NCBI GenBank assembly: GCA_001632425.1 | Contig: KV425581.1 | Coordinates: 199,373-263,372, forward strand | Source of the DNA: Neolentinus lepideus HHB14362 ss-1 | Taxonomy: Eukaryota; Basidiomycota; Agaricomycetes; Gloeophyllales; Gloeophyllaceae | DNA: 64,000 nucleotides | Direction of reading: 5' to 3' | Program-made: the position numbers and the translations under genes | The notes under the pieces: model-generated | Databases searched by the model: none | What the model saw: only the letters and a program-made list of their open reading frames with translations | Told to the model about the DNA's origin: nothing | Part shown: in pieces, positions 19,604 through 32,198 of the stretch | Layout of the letters: each line of letters opens with the position of its first letter | Position numbering within the stretch: position 1 is the stretch's first letter

Positions 19604-20902
19604 CTATTCGCCGCCTGCCTCAGGCCCCTTCGGCTTCAGTATTTTCAACATGCTCCTCAGCCCAGTAAGCACTGTGCTTTGTGATTTCTCCGTATACTTG
19701 CTGGGCTTCTTCGCTGGGAACAAGGGAGTGTAGGTGCGATACATCATATTCACGATCGCGCCATTCGGTGCGGGTTCCTGTGCGCTGTACGCGATAGTGC
19801 CGGGATAGTGCGGGTTAGGACGTGTCAGCGATGGCCGGTTGTACGCAATTCCATCAGTGACCATCAAAGTCCCAGACATCCCACGCGATTCGTCTGCATC
19901 CACGACAGTCGGAGCGCGGATGAGGGAAGCCCTGCCGAGGCGCAGTTGCGTCTTACCCGCCTCAGGATGGCGCGGCGAACCATCAGGCATAGCAAGCACC
20001 TCGGTCTGGCCATCCACGTCGCGAGAATATAGGCGCGTTGTCATCCCGGCGAAGGAGGTGACGTACGTCATGTTGTCTTTCCTCCTGATGGCTTCAGGGC
20101 TATCATCGCGCTTCATACGGATCAGACGACCTGGCAGCGCAGACGTGAGGAAAGAAGTCGAGAGGCGCGTGTTATGGCTGTAGCTCGCGCCGGCGAATGG
20201 ATGCGGATCGTGCGCAATCTTTGTAGAGCCTGGCTTGTTAACCCATCCCTTTATGTGCTCGGCGATGAACTCTCGATGGTAATCCAGTCTCGTCTGCGCT
20301 TGCCGCAGCGGGTCGAGCTCGACCTTCCCGAGCAGCGCCTTCTTCTTCATGAACGCCTTGAAAGCAGGCCGCAGCCTGCGTAGCTGCATGAGGAATAGTT
20401 CGAACTGTTGCTCGGACATGGCGTCGATATTTGGCAGAATAGGCGCCACGTTCTCAATGATCGGCTTGCCTCTCTTGCCTGCACCATCTTTTCTCGGCTT
20501 GATGTCGAACTCAGAGTCGACCACCCAGCTTTTCCGCGCGGTACCGGTTTTCGACTCCCAAGTACGGGAGTCGAGGAGTGGATCGATATGCTGGCCCTTT
20601 TTGTTCATCGAATCCAGAGTCTCCACCCCCAGCTCCTGCCACGCCTTCATCCAGCGCGCCTGCGTTTCCGCCGTCTTCCATACTGTCTGCTGCTCCCGCG
20701 AGTCGAACTCGGTTACCGTAACATGCGCATTCCGCCGATTGACTGGCAATGACCGCTTCAGGCCCCAATTGCCGCGGTGAGCATGGCCGTCGAAAGCAGT
20801 GTAGACCTGGGCGATGGAGGGATCGAACGACGCGAATTTTGACCGCCGCAGGAGGGTACCAAAAGGTGAGGTTTTGGAGGGCCCAGCAACAACCCCAGCC
20901 AT
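19604..20902 (-). CDS. MRP51: Mitochondrial small-subunit ribosomal protein, Mrp51 family
   Basis: A single exon of 432 codons read from the ATG at 20902; the longer upstream frame has no ATG. The N-terminus SPFGTLLRRSKFASFDPSIA, HRGNWGLKRSLP and HVTVTEFDSREQQT matches the conserved head of the fungal Mrp51 family (mitochondrial ribosome small subunit, involved in translating mitochondrial mRNAs). The middle (SEQQFELFLMQLRRLRPAFK) is helical, and the C-terminus is basic. There is no strong classical presequence beyond the first ~20 residues. Assigned by family signature, with no catalytic residues to check. Confidence 0.8.
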   Translation of the reverse strand: MAGVVAGPSKTSPFGTLLRRSKFASFDPSIAQVYTAFDGHAHRGNWGLKRSLPVNRRNAHVTVTEFDSREQQTVWKTAETQARWMKAWQELGVETLDSMNKKGQHIDPLLDSRTWESKTGTARKSWVVDSEFDIKPRKDGAGKRGKPIIENVAPILPNIDAMSEQQFELFLMQLRRLRPAFKAFMKKKALLGKVELDPLRQAQTRLDYHREFIAEHIKGWVNKPGSTKIAHDPHPFAGASYSHNTRLSTSFLTSALPGRLIRMKRDDSPEAIRRKDNMTYVTSFAGMTTRLYSRDVDGQTEVLAMPDGSPRHPEAGKTQLRLGRASLIRAPTVVDADESRGMSGTLMVTDGIAYNRPSLTRPNPHYPGTIAYSAQEPAPNGAIVNMMYRTYTPLFPAKKPSKYTEKSQSTVLTGLRSMLKILKPKGPEAGGE

Positions 20903-21506
20903 CCAGAACTCGTGAGTGTAGGGGACCCAATTCTGTTCGCGCACTGGTCAAGAATGAATTTCCTCGGGTATACTAGTCAGGTAAGCATAACTCCCTTTAT
21001 GGACAATTATACTTTCTACTAAATATAATATAGCAAAATCATCAGCAATAATAATTATCGATAAAACCTTACACAATAGTCGCTAGACAGACCAAGATAG
21101 TACGGATTGCATATTAATCATTATCTAAAACCTACTGCATACAAATCGCAAACTATTCCACTAACATGATCGCAGCACAAAACCATCATTCAAACTAAAC
21201 ATCGTACGCATAAGCATGGTTCGCATGTGAGGGAGCCCGGCCGTGAGATCTTGAGATACCAAGCGCAACACTGGCAGAAAGGCTGCGGAGCAGAGCAGGC
21301 GGGCCAGCAAAGCCGATAGAATGTCGTACCAGCAAATAGCTAGCAGAGTATATCAAGCCTGGTCGGCAAGAAGCTCTTCTGTTGAAGGCTACCTGATAGT
21401 GACCAGACGTCTTGCAAGATGCGGAGCGGAGCGGCCGGCTTGGAGCAGACAGGCAGTCTGTCCAGTAAACGCGGAAGGAGGAGCTCCATCCGGGTGGAAG
21501 TCCGGC
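20903..21506. other. Intergenic region with AT-rich segment
   Basis: Holds the Mrp51 promoter and the UPF1 3' region. The segment 20990-21180 is AT-rich (words such as CTAAATATAATATAGC and AATAATAATTATCG). No supportable gene. Confidence 0.5.
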
Positions 21507-24500
21507 TTAGTAAACGGTGACTCCAGACTGCGAAGCAGAGTACTGGGACTTCATATCGTCAAGATCGGCGTCCTGGCTCTTGTAGTCGTACCCAGACGTG
21601 CTGCCCATGTCAGACACGCCTGCCACAGACGAGAATGAGCCCCGCCTGCGCAACCGATCAGACTGCGAGTAGGCAATGCTGCTCCCGCCACGCTCAGACG
21701 GTCCGATGACACTCGCACTATCGGCTGCCCCTCCCGCGTCCTGGGAGATGATCGAGCTGGCATAGCTGCCGTAAGTGCTGCGTTTAACACCATTGCTAGA
21801 GCGAGGCATACCCGGTCCGAACGGACCAGTGGCTGCGAACATAGGAACCCCTGAAGAGTAGGTCGCCTGAGAACGGAGTGACTGGACGTCGGACGGAATG
21901 TATCCAAGGGCGTCGTGAGTGCGGTAGAAGCTAGCGTCAAAACGGCTCGGGGTACCAGAGCGGGTACCCTGCCCAGGCATATAGTCACGAGCACTAGTCT
22001 CATGCCTACGATACTGATCCATAGACTTGACCAAGGACTTCCTAGGCTTGCTGAATTGAATCATACTAGGCTGCAAGTTGTTCAGAGGACCCTCAACCAA
22101 ACAGACCTTCTCCTTGTAATGCGTCAAGAGGTAATGCCAAAGGGGATGCTAAAGCGCCAATGTAAGTACCGCTGAAAAAAGCTAAATAGCACCGAACGTA
22201 CCTTGCTCAACACTTTCGGGTTCCCAAGAATTACAACACCATACTTGGCACGAGTCAACGCAACATTCAACCGACGAGGATCGTTTAAGAAGCCGATACC
22301 CTGGTGCTCGTTACTTCTCACACAACTGAGGATAATATAATCCTTCTCTCGACCCTGGAAGGCGTCAACACTCGCCACCTCGATATCCTTGTACAAATCC
22401 TTCTTCAAAGATCCGCTGAACTGCATGTAGTTGACAATGTACGACCTCTGGCCTTCATACGGCGTGACAATGCCGATCTGGCCGGGGACCACCCCGGACT
22501 TGAAGAACTTTGTTACAATCTTCTCCACGTTGGACGCCTCCGTCCTGTTCAGGAACGAAGTTCCGCTCGACGAAATCTCTTCCTGGCCTAGGTTCTGGTA
22601 GAAGAACATAGGCGTGTCGGGGACGGGCCAGGGGAAGTCGACGTTCTTCCGCAGTCGCTCCGGGGCAGTGACGCCGTTCTGCAGCGTGCCCTCGTAGAAC
22701 ATGTTCGAGGGGAACTCGGAGAGACACGGGTGCATGCGGTACTGGACTTGGAGACGGATTGGGCGGTTACCGAGGACGACGAGGCGCTCGAAGAGAGACT
22801 GCGTCAGCCCCGCGCGCGCTGCCTTCTTGTTCATGATAACGGGTCCTAATTGCTAGATGATTACGTAGTCAGTTGACATCGTTCAACAGCGTCCGTGGAT
22901 ACCAACCTGATGATCTCCGACGAGGACCACCTGCTTGCAGCCCAAGACCAAAGGAATCATACACTCTAAGACCATGGAGTCAGCTACCGTTGACAAACGA
23001 TTTCGAGGACCTACCTGGTTCAGCAGCCTGAGTGGCCTCATCTATCAATACAGTCTTGAACTTGAGCTTGCTAAGCCTCGGGTCGCCGGCACCAACACAA
23101 GTGCAGCAAATAACATCCGCAGCGCTCAATATCTCCTTCTCGCACTGCCTAATCAAAGTCTTATACTTCCTCTCGTCATTCGAGCTCAGCTCGCCCTGCT
23201 CATTCTTCAGCTGGATAAGCTTCTGCAGCTCCACATGCGCAGTGTTGTTCGCCACTTGCTGATGCAAAGTTAAGAACGAGATCGACGAGTCCAGCGCTTC
23301 CCTGGACTTTGCGGTCAGTCGCACGACTTTGAGACCCGTTGCGTGGATCTTTTCCGTGAGCTGGTCCACGGCGACATTTGAGGGCGCACAGACCAGCACC
23401 TGACCTGGGTTCATCTTGGCCAGGTGGTAAACAATAGAAGCGGATGTAACTGTCTTCCCTGTTCCGGGAGGGCCTTGGATCAAGCTGATCGGCTTCTGGA
23501 GTACGCTCTTGACGGCATACATCTGGGAGTGGTTGAGCTCCGGCAAGCCAGGGGCTGAGAAGCGTTTCGGCATCTGAGTCCTGAGACTCTGAGGTTCGAG
23601 CTCGTGACCCAGAAGTTTGTGGTACTGCAGATAATAGTGAGGTCGTGTAGGCGAAAACAAATGAAGTACTTACAATATACCCACTAACACTCTTCTCGTC
23701 GACCGCGAAAGTCTTCATCGCAAGCTGCATACGGTCGAAACTAGTCGACTTCCAAACGAAGTCGGCAGCGAAGTTGTGGGTGCATTCGGTAGGTACACCA
23801 TCCGACTTGCGTAACTCGAGCGCAATCTCGTCAGAGACATCTGTGGAGAGTTAGTAGCCATACATACGTGTATGACCAAGAAACACATACTGTTCGGGAT
23901 TTTGATGACATGTCCGACTCCTTCCCAGGGCTTGTGCAACTCCCCGGCGTAACGCAGTCTCAATTCGTCTCCAACGGCCAACCTGACCTCGCCGCTCTCC
24001 AACTTTGGCATAGAGAACCAAGCAATTCGTTTCTGATTAAGACCGATGTCCCATCTCACAACGATATCCGTCTGTGTCTGAGACTCCTTCAGGCGCTTAT
24101 CGTAATCCGCCTCGATCTTGACGAGCGGGCCAAATATGTTTTGGTACTGATAAGCGTCCTCATACTTCATCTGCACCGACTGTGGCTCATCATCTACACC
24201 TGGTTTTTCCAGGTCCTCCAAGGTTGCATTAGCGTTCTCGCGCCACAAGTCCTCGAGGCGGTTAATTTGCTGGAAGGAAATCTGCCGTGACCTCAACTGT
24301 TCCTGTTCAGTGGGCGGTTTGACAAGCCAGGACAAGAAGGATCTGTCATCGATCAAAGGCGCCCAAAGGGAGGCGTTCCACGAGATATCCTTGGAGATAG
24401 CCGCACAAGGCTGGCGACAGAGCAGGACCACGACCGTGTCGGATTTGGCAGGAATGAAACCAAGCATGAAAACGTTCTTGCTACCACAGTTATAGCATTC

Positions 24501-25015
24501 TGGGATGGTCTCTCCGAGGGGACTTTCGGCATGCAGGATGACCTCTTTGTGTTTGGCTCGGACGAGATGGTTGACGATGTGCGACGCGGAAGTATTGCCT
24601 CGGGAGTTACAGAACCACTTGGAACATACAAGACACTTGACAACAGAAGCGGGGTTGTGGATACCGCAATAGCTAGAGACTTGTGAATTGTTGATTTAGC
24701 TGTGCCACGAGCTGCAACTCACCTGCAAGCGTGCGGTGGCAAATCCCCCTGATTCTCCTCCTTCAAGTCGTCCAAAACAGCATCGAGATCATCCTCTAAT
24801 ACTCCAGTACTATGAACTGGGTGATGAGCGGGTGCATTATCGACGGACTCCGAGAGAGTGAAATTCGACAAATCCGAGGAAAGGCTTGCCAAATCCCCGC
24901 TAGGTCTGTCTTGCTGCGTATTTGCTGAGTAAACTGAAGACGTGTCGTCTACAACGCTGATTCCTCCATACGAGGACGCCGAATCATACTGGAAATTCTC
25001 GAAAGACGAGTCCAT
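21507..25015 (-). CDS. UPF1: UPF1 RNA helicase, nonsense-mediated decay factor
   Basis: ATP-dependent superfamily 1 helicase that marks prematurely terminating mRNAs for decay in the cytoplasm. Several exons. The acidic Ser-rich N-terminus [20 protein letters not shown] leads to the cysteine/histidine-rich domain ([38 protein letters not shown]) that binds UPF2. The helicase core has [18 protein letters not shown] (Walker A), [29 protein letters not shown] (motif II), [39 protein letters not shown] and [19 protein letters not shown]. The C-terminal ~200 residues (from 22127) are Ser/Tyr/Gly-rich, with several SQ sites such as IISQD and YSQSD and a final [15 protein letters not shown] sites are the known phosphorylation targets of UPF1 in other organisms. 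About 1,070 residues, which is normal. It shares a 211 bp promoter region with the coiled-coil gene at 25227. Confidence 0.97.
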
Positions 25016-25226
25016 GGATGTGGTGGTAAGAGTACAAGAGCTTGTGGACTGAGCTCCGTACGCGCCTCACTGTTCAATCGGTCCCGCGCAGCCTTAGTCA
25101 GCAGCCACATTTGGATGCTGCACGTGATACACTGCGGGGTCCTGGCGGCTTCGCTATTATCCGATTATTTTGTCTTGAGGTCCTCGGAGGCTCTGGGACC
25201 CCAGAAACCCTAATCCGCCTTGTATT

Positions 25227-26258
25227 ATGGCGTTCACTTCGGCTGCGGCGTCGACGCCTTCCACAGCGGCCCCTCTGACGAGCACGACTGGCGCCGTCAG
25301 CAGCCATGTCAATTCACCCATTATTGCCACGGGCGATTGGACGAAGAACCTTGTGCAGCTAGCTAAGACTGCGGAACTAAAGTACGTCCGACATGCATGT
25401 TTCGTGTTTGACGGCGCTGACGGAAAATGGTGGCATATTCTCCTCTTTATTATGGTCGTATCGATATAGGAAACACGCATTAACGCTCCAGCTACACACA
25501 GCACACATTGTATCCGCCCATGCATCACTTGACACCAAGCGTAAAGCAATACAGGACTTGAAGGAACAAAAGAATAAGTCAGTAATCATAGCTACCTTGC
25601 AACGTCAGAATTACCTTGACACTCAGTCTCATCAGACTCGAGAGCGAGCGGAATAGACTCTTGAACGCGTTGAGAGAAGTATGTCACTATATGCCTAACT
25701 CGCGCCTGGTTGCTCATCATTCACCCCACAGGTTAACGAGCACCGAGACCAGGTACTACACCTGCGCACTGCATTGCCCAATATATTCTAACTATAAACA
25801 GGCAGACTTACTAGAAGCAGGCCTGACTAAAGAGTATGACTATCCATCGCTCTGAGCACTCATATGGATCTAACCGCTCCTCTAGATGCACCGACCTAGA
25901 AGCCAAAATCAACGTCCTTGCTGACGGTGACTACGCAATAGCCAAACGAGACGTCGATCGGCTTAGACAAGAGCTAGGGCAACCTCCCTTGCCCAGCCTG
26001 AGACAGACCCTCGAAGAGAAGGGAACAACGTGAGATACCATCTTGCGCGCATAAACGCCGTCCCGTACTCATTCTGACATGGATTCCAGATATCTCAAAG
26101 ACCGCCTTAAAGCTGGCGAGAAGCGTCCCTCGGAAGGCAGCGCAGAACCTCAGCCTGGAAAGCGGCCACGCGGCAGACCGCGGGGCAGCAAGAACAAGAA
26201 GACCGTCACTGCCACTAATATTCAGGCTCCTATTGCCTCTAGCAGCGCGGCGACCTGA
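25227..26258 (+). CDS. Coiled-coil protein with C-terminal AT-hook-like basic motif, unknown function
   Basis: About 230 residues from six or seven small exons that join in frame: 25227-25378, then GAAACACGC..., LIRLESERNRLLNALRE, VNEHRDQ, ADLLEAGLTKE, CTDLEAKINVLADGDYAIAK and finally YLKDRLKAGEKRPSEGSAEP. The N-terminus is Ala/Ser/Thr-rich. Residues ~45-165 are charged heptad-like helix (coiled coil). The C-terminus contains GKRPRGRPRGSKNKK, an AT-hook-type core (RGRP) that binds the minor groove of AT-rich DNA. No family recognised. A nuclear, DNA- or chromatin-associated role is inferred from the AT-hook alone. It is divergent from UPF1, 211 bp apart. TGA at 26256-26258. Confidence 0.75.
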
Positions 26259-26847
26259 GGCAGGCATGGTCTTCCAGTTCGTCTGTTTCTCTTGCGGCGA
26301 CCACAATCCTGTCAGGGGGCTTGCCGAGTCTAAATGTATCATTGTAATTCCTGTCATTTTGCCCCGAGGGCTACCCATTCACTGTGTCTTGTGCCAAAGT
26401 CTCTTATGCTTGTATATCACAATACATTACGATGCTGTCTGTCATGTCTGTAGTTGTGCCTTCAAGTGGTATTGCATTTGCATTAAAAGTGAAAGCAAAT
26501 CCACGAACATTATAATTACATCTCTATCCCGTCCTATTGTAAGCTATCCGAACAAGAACAGCACAACGAACGACACAAAAGAGGGCGTGATGTATGTACT
26601 TGACTAGCCTATAGATCGAGTTCGTCTCGTCACAAATAAAAATTCAAAGCGAACTTGTGCGAAGATGAGTATATGATTGCGGTGGTGCAAGAATAATTGG
26701 GGGGCACAGGGACGCCAATGTCGATGCATTGATTGATGCAGCTCTAGAATGGTATCAAGTATCCAAAGTAATAAGCGTCACTTTAGAGGAATCATAACAT
26801 ATCGGGGGTCCAACGAAGGGCCGACGAAAGGATCGTCACGGGCATTA
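26259..26847. other. Convergent intergenic region
   Basis: About 590 bp between two stop codons with no supportable gene. It carries the 3' untranslated regions of the coiled-coil and transporter genes. Confidence 0.5.
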
Positions 26848-28492
26848 TCATTGCCGAAGATTCGAGTAGCTGCTGGGCGGCACAGGGGAAGGCGTACGGG
26901 ACGGGAACGGCGAGCCGTACGGCGCGTTCAGATATCTATTTGTCTCTGTCGTCTGGTTGAACTCGCCGCCAGACTTCTCGCCCGCGAGACCGAGCGCGGA
27001 CGCGAACGCGCGCGGGCTGCCAAAGGGCGATGCCTTTTTGGGTGGCGGGAATTGCCCGATAATGGGCATGTCGGAAGAGATGGGGGTCCCTGGAAACGGT
27101 GTGCTGGCCGTCTTGCCTGAGACGGAGGTCATCATCACGTTCGGGATAGGAGGCATCTCCTTCCCAGCGGGTTGGTTGTACATCCAAGTCGATATTAACA
27201 CGGTGCTTGAGCCAAGGACGAAGGATGGCGTTATCCGGAAGTGGAAGAGAACGACGGAAGCCAAGAAGGACAGGATGATCGACAAACTTGTCGCGAATCC
27301 CTTCAGAATGTTATCCGAATACTTGATGACCACCGCTGTAATGAGTCCCCCTAGCACCTGAATAGCCACCGTCGCCCATGCCCACCCGCCAAAGTTTTTG
27401 AACAAATCAAGAATGAAACCCCGCGAATTATGTGGTTGAGGGGCGTATAGTATAGGGAGCAGAGCAGGGACAAGGGAGAATAATGATAACTGGACATTGC
27501 GAACCCAAAGATCCGCCTTGGAGTTTTTGAGCACCATCTCAAAGTAGACACCTGCCAGGCCAGAGGTGAAACATGCCGCCGTGACCGCACCAAAGCCCTT
27601 TAACGGACTCATGACGTGGAATGGGGCAAGGTCATGAGCGCTCCCAACTGGGATCTCCTTCTTCGGCGTTCCGCCACTCGACTGAATCTGGACGATACCT
27701 ACGCCTAGCGCGAGGAACGTCAGGGCCAGCCACTTCATCGGGTTGAGCTTCCTCCGCAGCATGACGACCGAAAAGGCCGCCGTAGTGAGGATTTTCATCT
27801 GGTACGTCACCTGGTACGTCGCAACAGGGAGATTGCTGATCGCAACGAATTGGAGCGAGTTCTGCACGACGTAGAGGAGGGCGGGGATCGAGAGCTTCCA
27901 GCAGTCCGGGCTGAATATCTCGCGGTAGAGTCGGTTGGCCGCAGTCAGGGGTCGCCGTGACCATGGCGCATCTGAAGCATTGCAAATCCGGACGAATGCA
28001 ATGACGAAAGATATCGAGCCTTTGAGTAGCTCATTCAGAAGCACTGCGGATGCGGGCGAGTACGCTTTCGATGGAGGGGTGAACACCCGCGAGTAGTGCA
28101 TTACAATTGACAGCGCTGCATTCTGCACCGCCAATGTCACCAACCTGTTCCAACATAAGGTGGGCGTTGGCAGTCGAACACTTGGACACTCACGACACGT
28201 ATTTCAACGGCAATCCCAGGATGGCCGGCGAGCTCTCCTGCGTCGCGACTGCAGCTTCATTCCCCACGCTCAACTCCGCCTTGCTCAACAAGTCCACAGA
28301 ATAATTACTTGACCCCGAAGGTAGTAGAGGTGCGGGTCTCGGACCAGGCGAGCTCCCAGGTGTACTATAGGGTGATAAATACGGTGCAGAGGTGCCGTTT
28401 CGAACCATAGGAAGCGGTCTGTGGTGAATATCAGGCAACGTAGGCGCCGCTAGGTTGACCGACGACGCTCTGGGGTGTAGCGTATGGCTCAT
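26848..28492 (-). CDS. Nucleotide-sugar transporter, SLC35A type (UDP-galactose / UDP-GlcNAc)
   Basis: Two exons (28492-28194 and 28144-26848) give 531 residues. The ~100-residue Pro/Ser-rich cytosolic head starts MSHTLHPRASSVNLAAPT. The membrane part has about ten hydrophobic segments and the family landmarks AYSPASAVLLNELLKGSISF, ALLYVVQNSLQFVAISNLPV, YQVTYQMKILTTAAFSVVML, WLALTFLALGVGIVQIQS, GLAGVYFEMVLK and IKYSDNILKGFATSLSIILS. This is the Nuc_sug_transp family of the Golgi, which exchanges a nucleotide sugar for UMP. Substrate cannot be settled from sequence; UDP-galactose or UDP-N-acetylglucosamine is likely. The long Pro-rich C-terminal tail (PFPSRTPSPVPPSSYSN) is cytosolic. The longer upstream frame begins without ATG, so 28492 is taken as the start. 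Confidence 0.9.
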
Positions 28493-29901
28493 TGCTGCAG
28501 TGGTCGGGTTGGAAGATCGGCAAAATGGCGAGAACAAGAGGGATTGGAATCAGCGTCGCGGCTACGTGATGTCCGTCGCCGTGATGATGGCGGTGCCGTT
28601 GGCGACAGCGGCGACACTGCGTGTTCAGCGTCTTCTACAGAGGGGATGTCGTGTCGACGATGGCGTCGACGATGGTGTATGAAGGAGAGGGATAGAGGAT
28701 GCGCGGCTTCCCCACCTGCAACGGTCGCAAACAAAATTCCGCCTGGGCCCTTTCTGACACATTGCCGAATCTGGGGGATTTGATGTCTCGAATCCAGCGG
28801 AATCACGTTCATTCTGATCGGAATTAATTCAATTTTACGTGTACAGTAAGACACATACAGGCCGGTACCGCAAACGACAAACGAGATAAAATGGACGGAA
28901 GAGAATAAGATGGAGCACGACAGGTGGAAATAGAAGACGGGCTAGTTGCAACATAACTCTGACTAGCAGTGACTTCTAGGCGTGATCATGGAAGCTTATA
29001 CCAACAAAGACGAACTATACTCCTTTTGAGCCGAACCATGCCTCGAATTTTGACTTCGACATCGTGACTCTGTCAATCAAAGTCTCGCCGTAAGAAACCG
29101 ACGCACGAGCGCCTCCGCAGATACGAGCCTAACTCCGCCATTACCGTGTCGAGCAGAAATCGGTAGGCACGTAATGGGCTCAAAAAACCTGGGTATCCTT
29201 GGTCAGCATCATGATCTCAAGCTGGGGGATAAAAACAAAACAAAACGCCGACAGCCTCAGACTCGCCTTTACCTCTCCATGCACACCCATCTGCCAGTCT
29301 GATATTCTCGAAAGAAAACAGAAGACACCGTTACATATATGTGAACCTCTCTATGTAGAGAAGCGGGGTGCGTCCCTTTACCAGGGTTATCTTCCTTGGA
29401 CTCTTCGAAATATGAGACACGCGATGAAATAATACTCACCAAACATACTGAACGCCACCTGACCTATCTTCCCCCTAAGTGCGCGACATATGCTTCGGTA
29501 ACGCGACAGGGTATGTAGGAATTCTCCAGGTGATCCTGCTTCATGGCCCCTCGACCAAAGGGAAGAACGATCAGCAAAGACTGTTTTTGAGAAACCTCTC
29601 CATCTGGAGTTCGTCTTCGACGTTTGTCTGGACCATCAGTCCTTGAAGAGGAGCCATGACGAGCACAGCAAGGACAGACAGTAATTTGGACGTCGTGGTT
29701 TAGGTTAGAGAATAAAGAGATAATTTTTGGCATATATATAGATAATTGATAAGTCCCCGGGAATTGCTTTGCTAAATTATATGAATACTATAATCGTGGG
29801 ACGCGACTTATCTGTCCATACCGTGCGGTGAAACAGACCCCAAACGGCCACTAATCTTTCTGCAATAATGAGCGCCTAGGACACTTACGGGATAGACGTC
29901 G
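28493..29901. other. Divergent intergenic region
   Basis: About 1.4 kb between the transporter and apyrase start codons. Frames of 75-121 codons near 28500-28850 overlap each other in opposite strands and are low-complexity Arg/Ser, likely non-coding or 5' leader. Nothing else supportable. Confidence 0.45.
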
Positions 29902-32198
29902 ATGCCGCCACCAACAGCTTCAGATGCATGGCTTGCTGGTAGACGTTTTGGCGTAGTTATTGACGCTGGTTCGTCTGGATCAAGACTTCAAATATACAGC
30001 TGGAGAGATCCAAGGATCGTACAGGCGGAGGATCATAGCGCCTACAACTCTCTACCGAAGGTTGAGAAGGGTACACGGAACGGAGATGATTGGGTCACTA
30101 AAGTGGAACCTGGTATGAGACTCATCTCTTAGTTGAATAGACTCGAGATGTCATTTCTTCCATCTTAGGCATATCCACGTTCGCCGACGAACCTGAGGGG
30201 GTTCCAGCTCACCTGGCCCCTCTACTCGAGCATGCGCGCACGCACATTCCCCCTTCCTTGCAGCCGGAGACGCCGCTGTTTCTGTTGGCAACTGCGGGCA
30301 TGCGTCTCCTGTCTCCCGAGCAGCAAGGGGAAGTCTTACAGACCACCTGTCAATTTTTGAAGTTCCATTCCAACTTCCGGATCGAGGGTCCTTCCTCGTT
30401 GGGCCCGTGTGGTTCGAGCGTACGGATCATTACGGGGGAGGAAGAAGGTCTTTTCGGGTGGATTGCGGTGAACTATTTGATGGATGGATTTAACCCCCAG
30501 GACGAGGACCACACGACGTATGGATTCTTGGACATGGGAGGAGCTTCAACTCAGATCGCATTTGAGCCGAAGGCGGAGGACCGTCACGGTGTAGACAATA
30601 TGATCGACGTGCGCTTGCGCCTCGTGAGTGGCGAGGAGATACACCACCAGGTCTTTGTAACCACTTGGCTAGGGTACGGGACGAATCAGGCAAGGGAGAG
30701 ATACGTCGCGCAAGCAATAACGCAATACGAGGATTCTCTTTCTGTACCGCCCTCTGAAGGCGCATCGGCCGCTGGAGAACTTATTCCAGATCCGTGCTTA
30801 CCAAAGACTCTTCAACTCACCGAGTCGCCAGTGCACATGGGGTCCTCCACATCACATACTAGGAAGCCCCATATACTTCTCGGTACTGGTTCCTTCGAGG
30901 AATGCTTGCAGCAAGTATCGCCGCTCCTGAACAAGCACGCGGACTGTGCGCACACGCCGTGCCTGTTCAATGGTGTGCATGTCCCTCCGATCGACTTCGC
31001 TGCCTCCCATTTCATCGGCGTATCCGAATACTGGTACTCGTCGGAGCACGTCTTCGGCTTGGGCGGGCCATATGACTTTGTGCAGTACGAGCGCGCTGCT
31101 TCCGACTTCTGCTCCCGGGACTGGGAGCAGATTGTACGCGACCACTCGGCATTGACGTTGGAGGGTCAGGTAGAAGTCTCTCGCCTTCAGCTGCAATGCT
31201 TCAAAGCCGCATGGGTCGTCAATATGCTGCATGAGGGCATCGGTATGCCGCGCATCGTCGACCCCGGTGGGAACAGCACCACCGATGGGGAAAAGGTTGC
31301 GAATCAGGCGGCGGCGAAGGGCCTTGGTCGGCCTATGTTCCAGTCGGTTGACACTGTGGGTGACGTTGCAATTAGCTGGACACTCGGCAAGATGGTACTA
31401 GAGGCGAGCAAGGAGGTGCCTGTACTCAAGGCCAACCAGGGGAAGCCACCGCTCACAGATCCGCTGGAGGATGTACCTGAAGCGAGTAATATTACTATCA
31501 AGCCTATTCGCCCGTACTTCTGGCACTTAGACGCGATTGAGGATCGGCTAGGGCCGCACCTTCCCCCCTCGTTGAGGAAAGACTCCTTGGGATTTTCACC
31601 TGTTGGCTGGGCGATCTACATCTTGGTCGTATCTGTGCTCTTATTTTTTATTTGTCGATTGCGACATCAGCTCAAGGCGTCTGCTCGTCGATTGATGAGA
31701 GGTCCCTTCAAGAAGGACAAGGATTTTGTCGCGGAGACGTACATCATGGAGGAGGGGAAGCCCATTCCCTTCGCGGCAAACGGTGACGGGACAGCGTCGC
31801 CGCGCTCTTCCCAGCCACCGTCCTCCCGTGGCTGGCTATTCCCTCTGCGTAAACTGCTGTCGCCACGGCCTTCGGCCGCTTTTACGAATGGACATCGACC
31901 TGTTTTGCGTCAGACAGATGTAACCCCTAGACGCATATCGCCGATACATCGCTCTTTCTCCTCGCCAATCATGAATGTGCCGCATTCAAACGGGAACGGC
32001 CGTCCGCCGGTCTCACCCTCGTCCCAAAGTTTTTACCACGACGACGCATTCTATTCGTTGGCCAATGGAAATAATGTGTCCTCCATGTCGTCTCGTTCTC
32101 GTAACTCGTCCCAGATGAACTTGTCGACTAGGCCGGCAAGCTCGCGGAACGCCAGTTCCCTCCATCTTCCCACTGCGGGTGCGCTGCAAGAAGAATAG
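29902..32198 (+). CDS. Golgi apyrase (GDA1/CD39 nucleoside di/triphosphatase, Ynd1-like)
   Basis: Two exons (29902-30112 and 30169-32198) give 746 residues. The apyrase-conserved regions appear in order: VVIDAGSSGSRLQIYSW (ACR1), FLLATAGMRLLS (ACR2), RIITGEEEGLFGWIAVNYLM (ACR3, catalytic Glu), YGFLDMGGASTQIAFEP (ACR4) and VFGLGGPYDFVQYERAASDF (ACR5). A single membrane segment, GWAIYILVVSVLLFFIC, lies near residue ~550. After it comes a long Ser/Pro-rich cytosolic tail. The enzyme hydrolyses UDP/GDP released by glycosyltransferases in the Golgi lumen, which keeps nucleotide-sugar transporters running. A transporter gene of that kind is the divergent neighbour. The topology (catalytic part lumenal, one C-terminal membrane span) fits Ynd1 rather than Gda1, whose membrane anchor is N-terminal. 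Confidence 0.93.
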
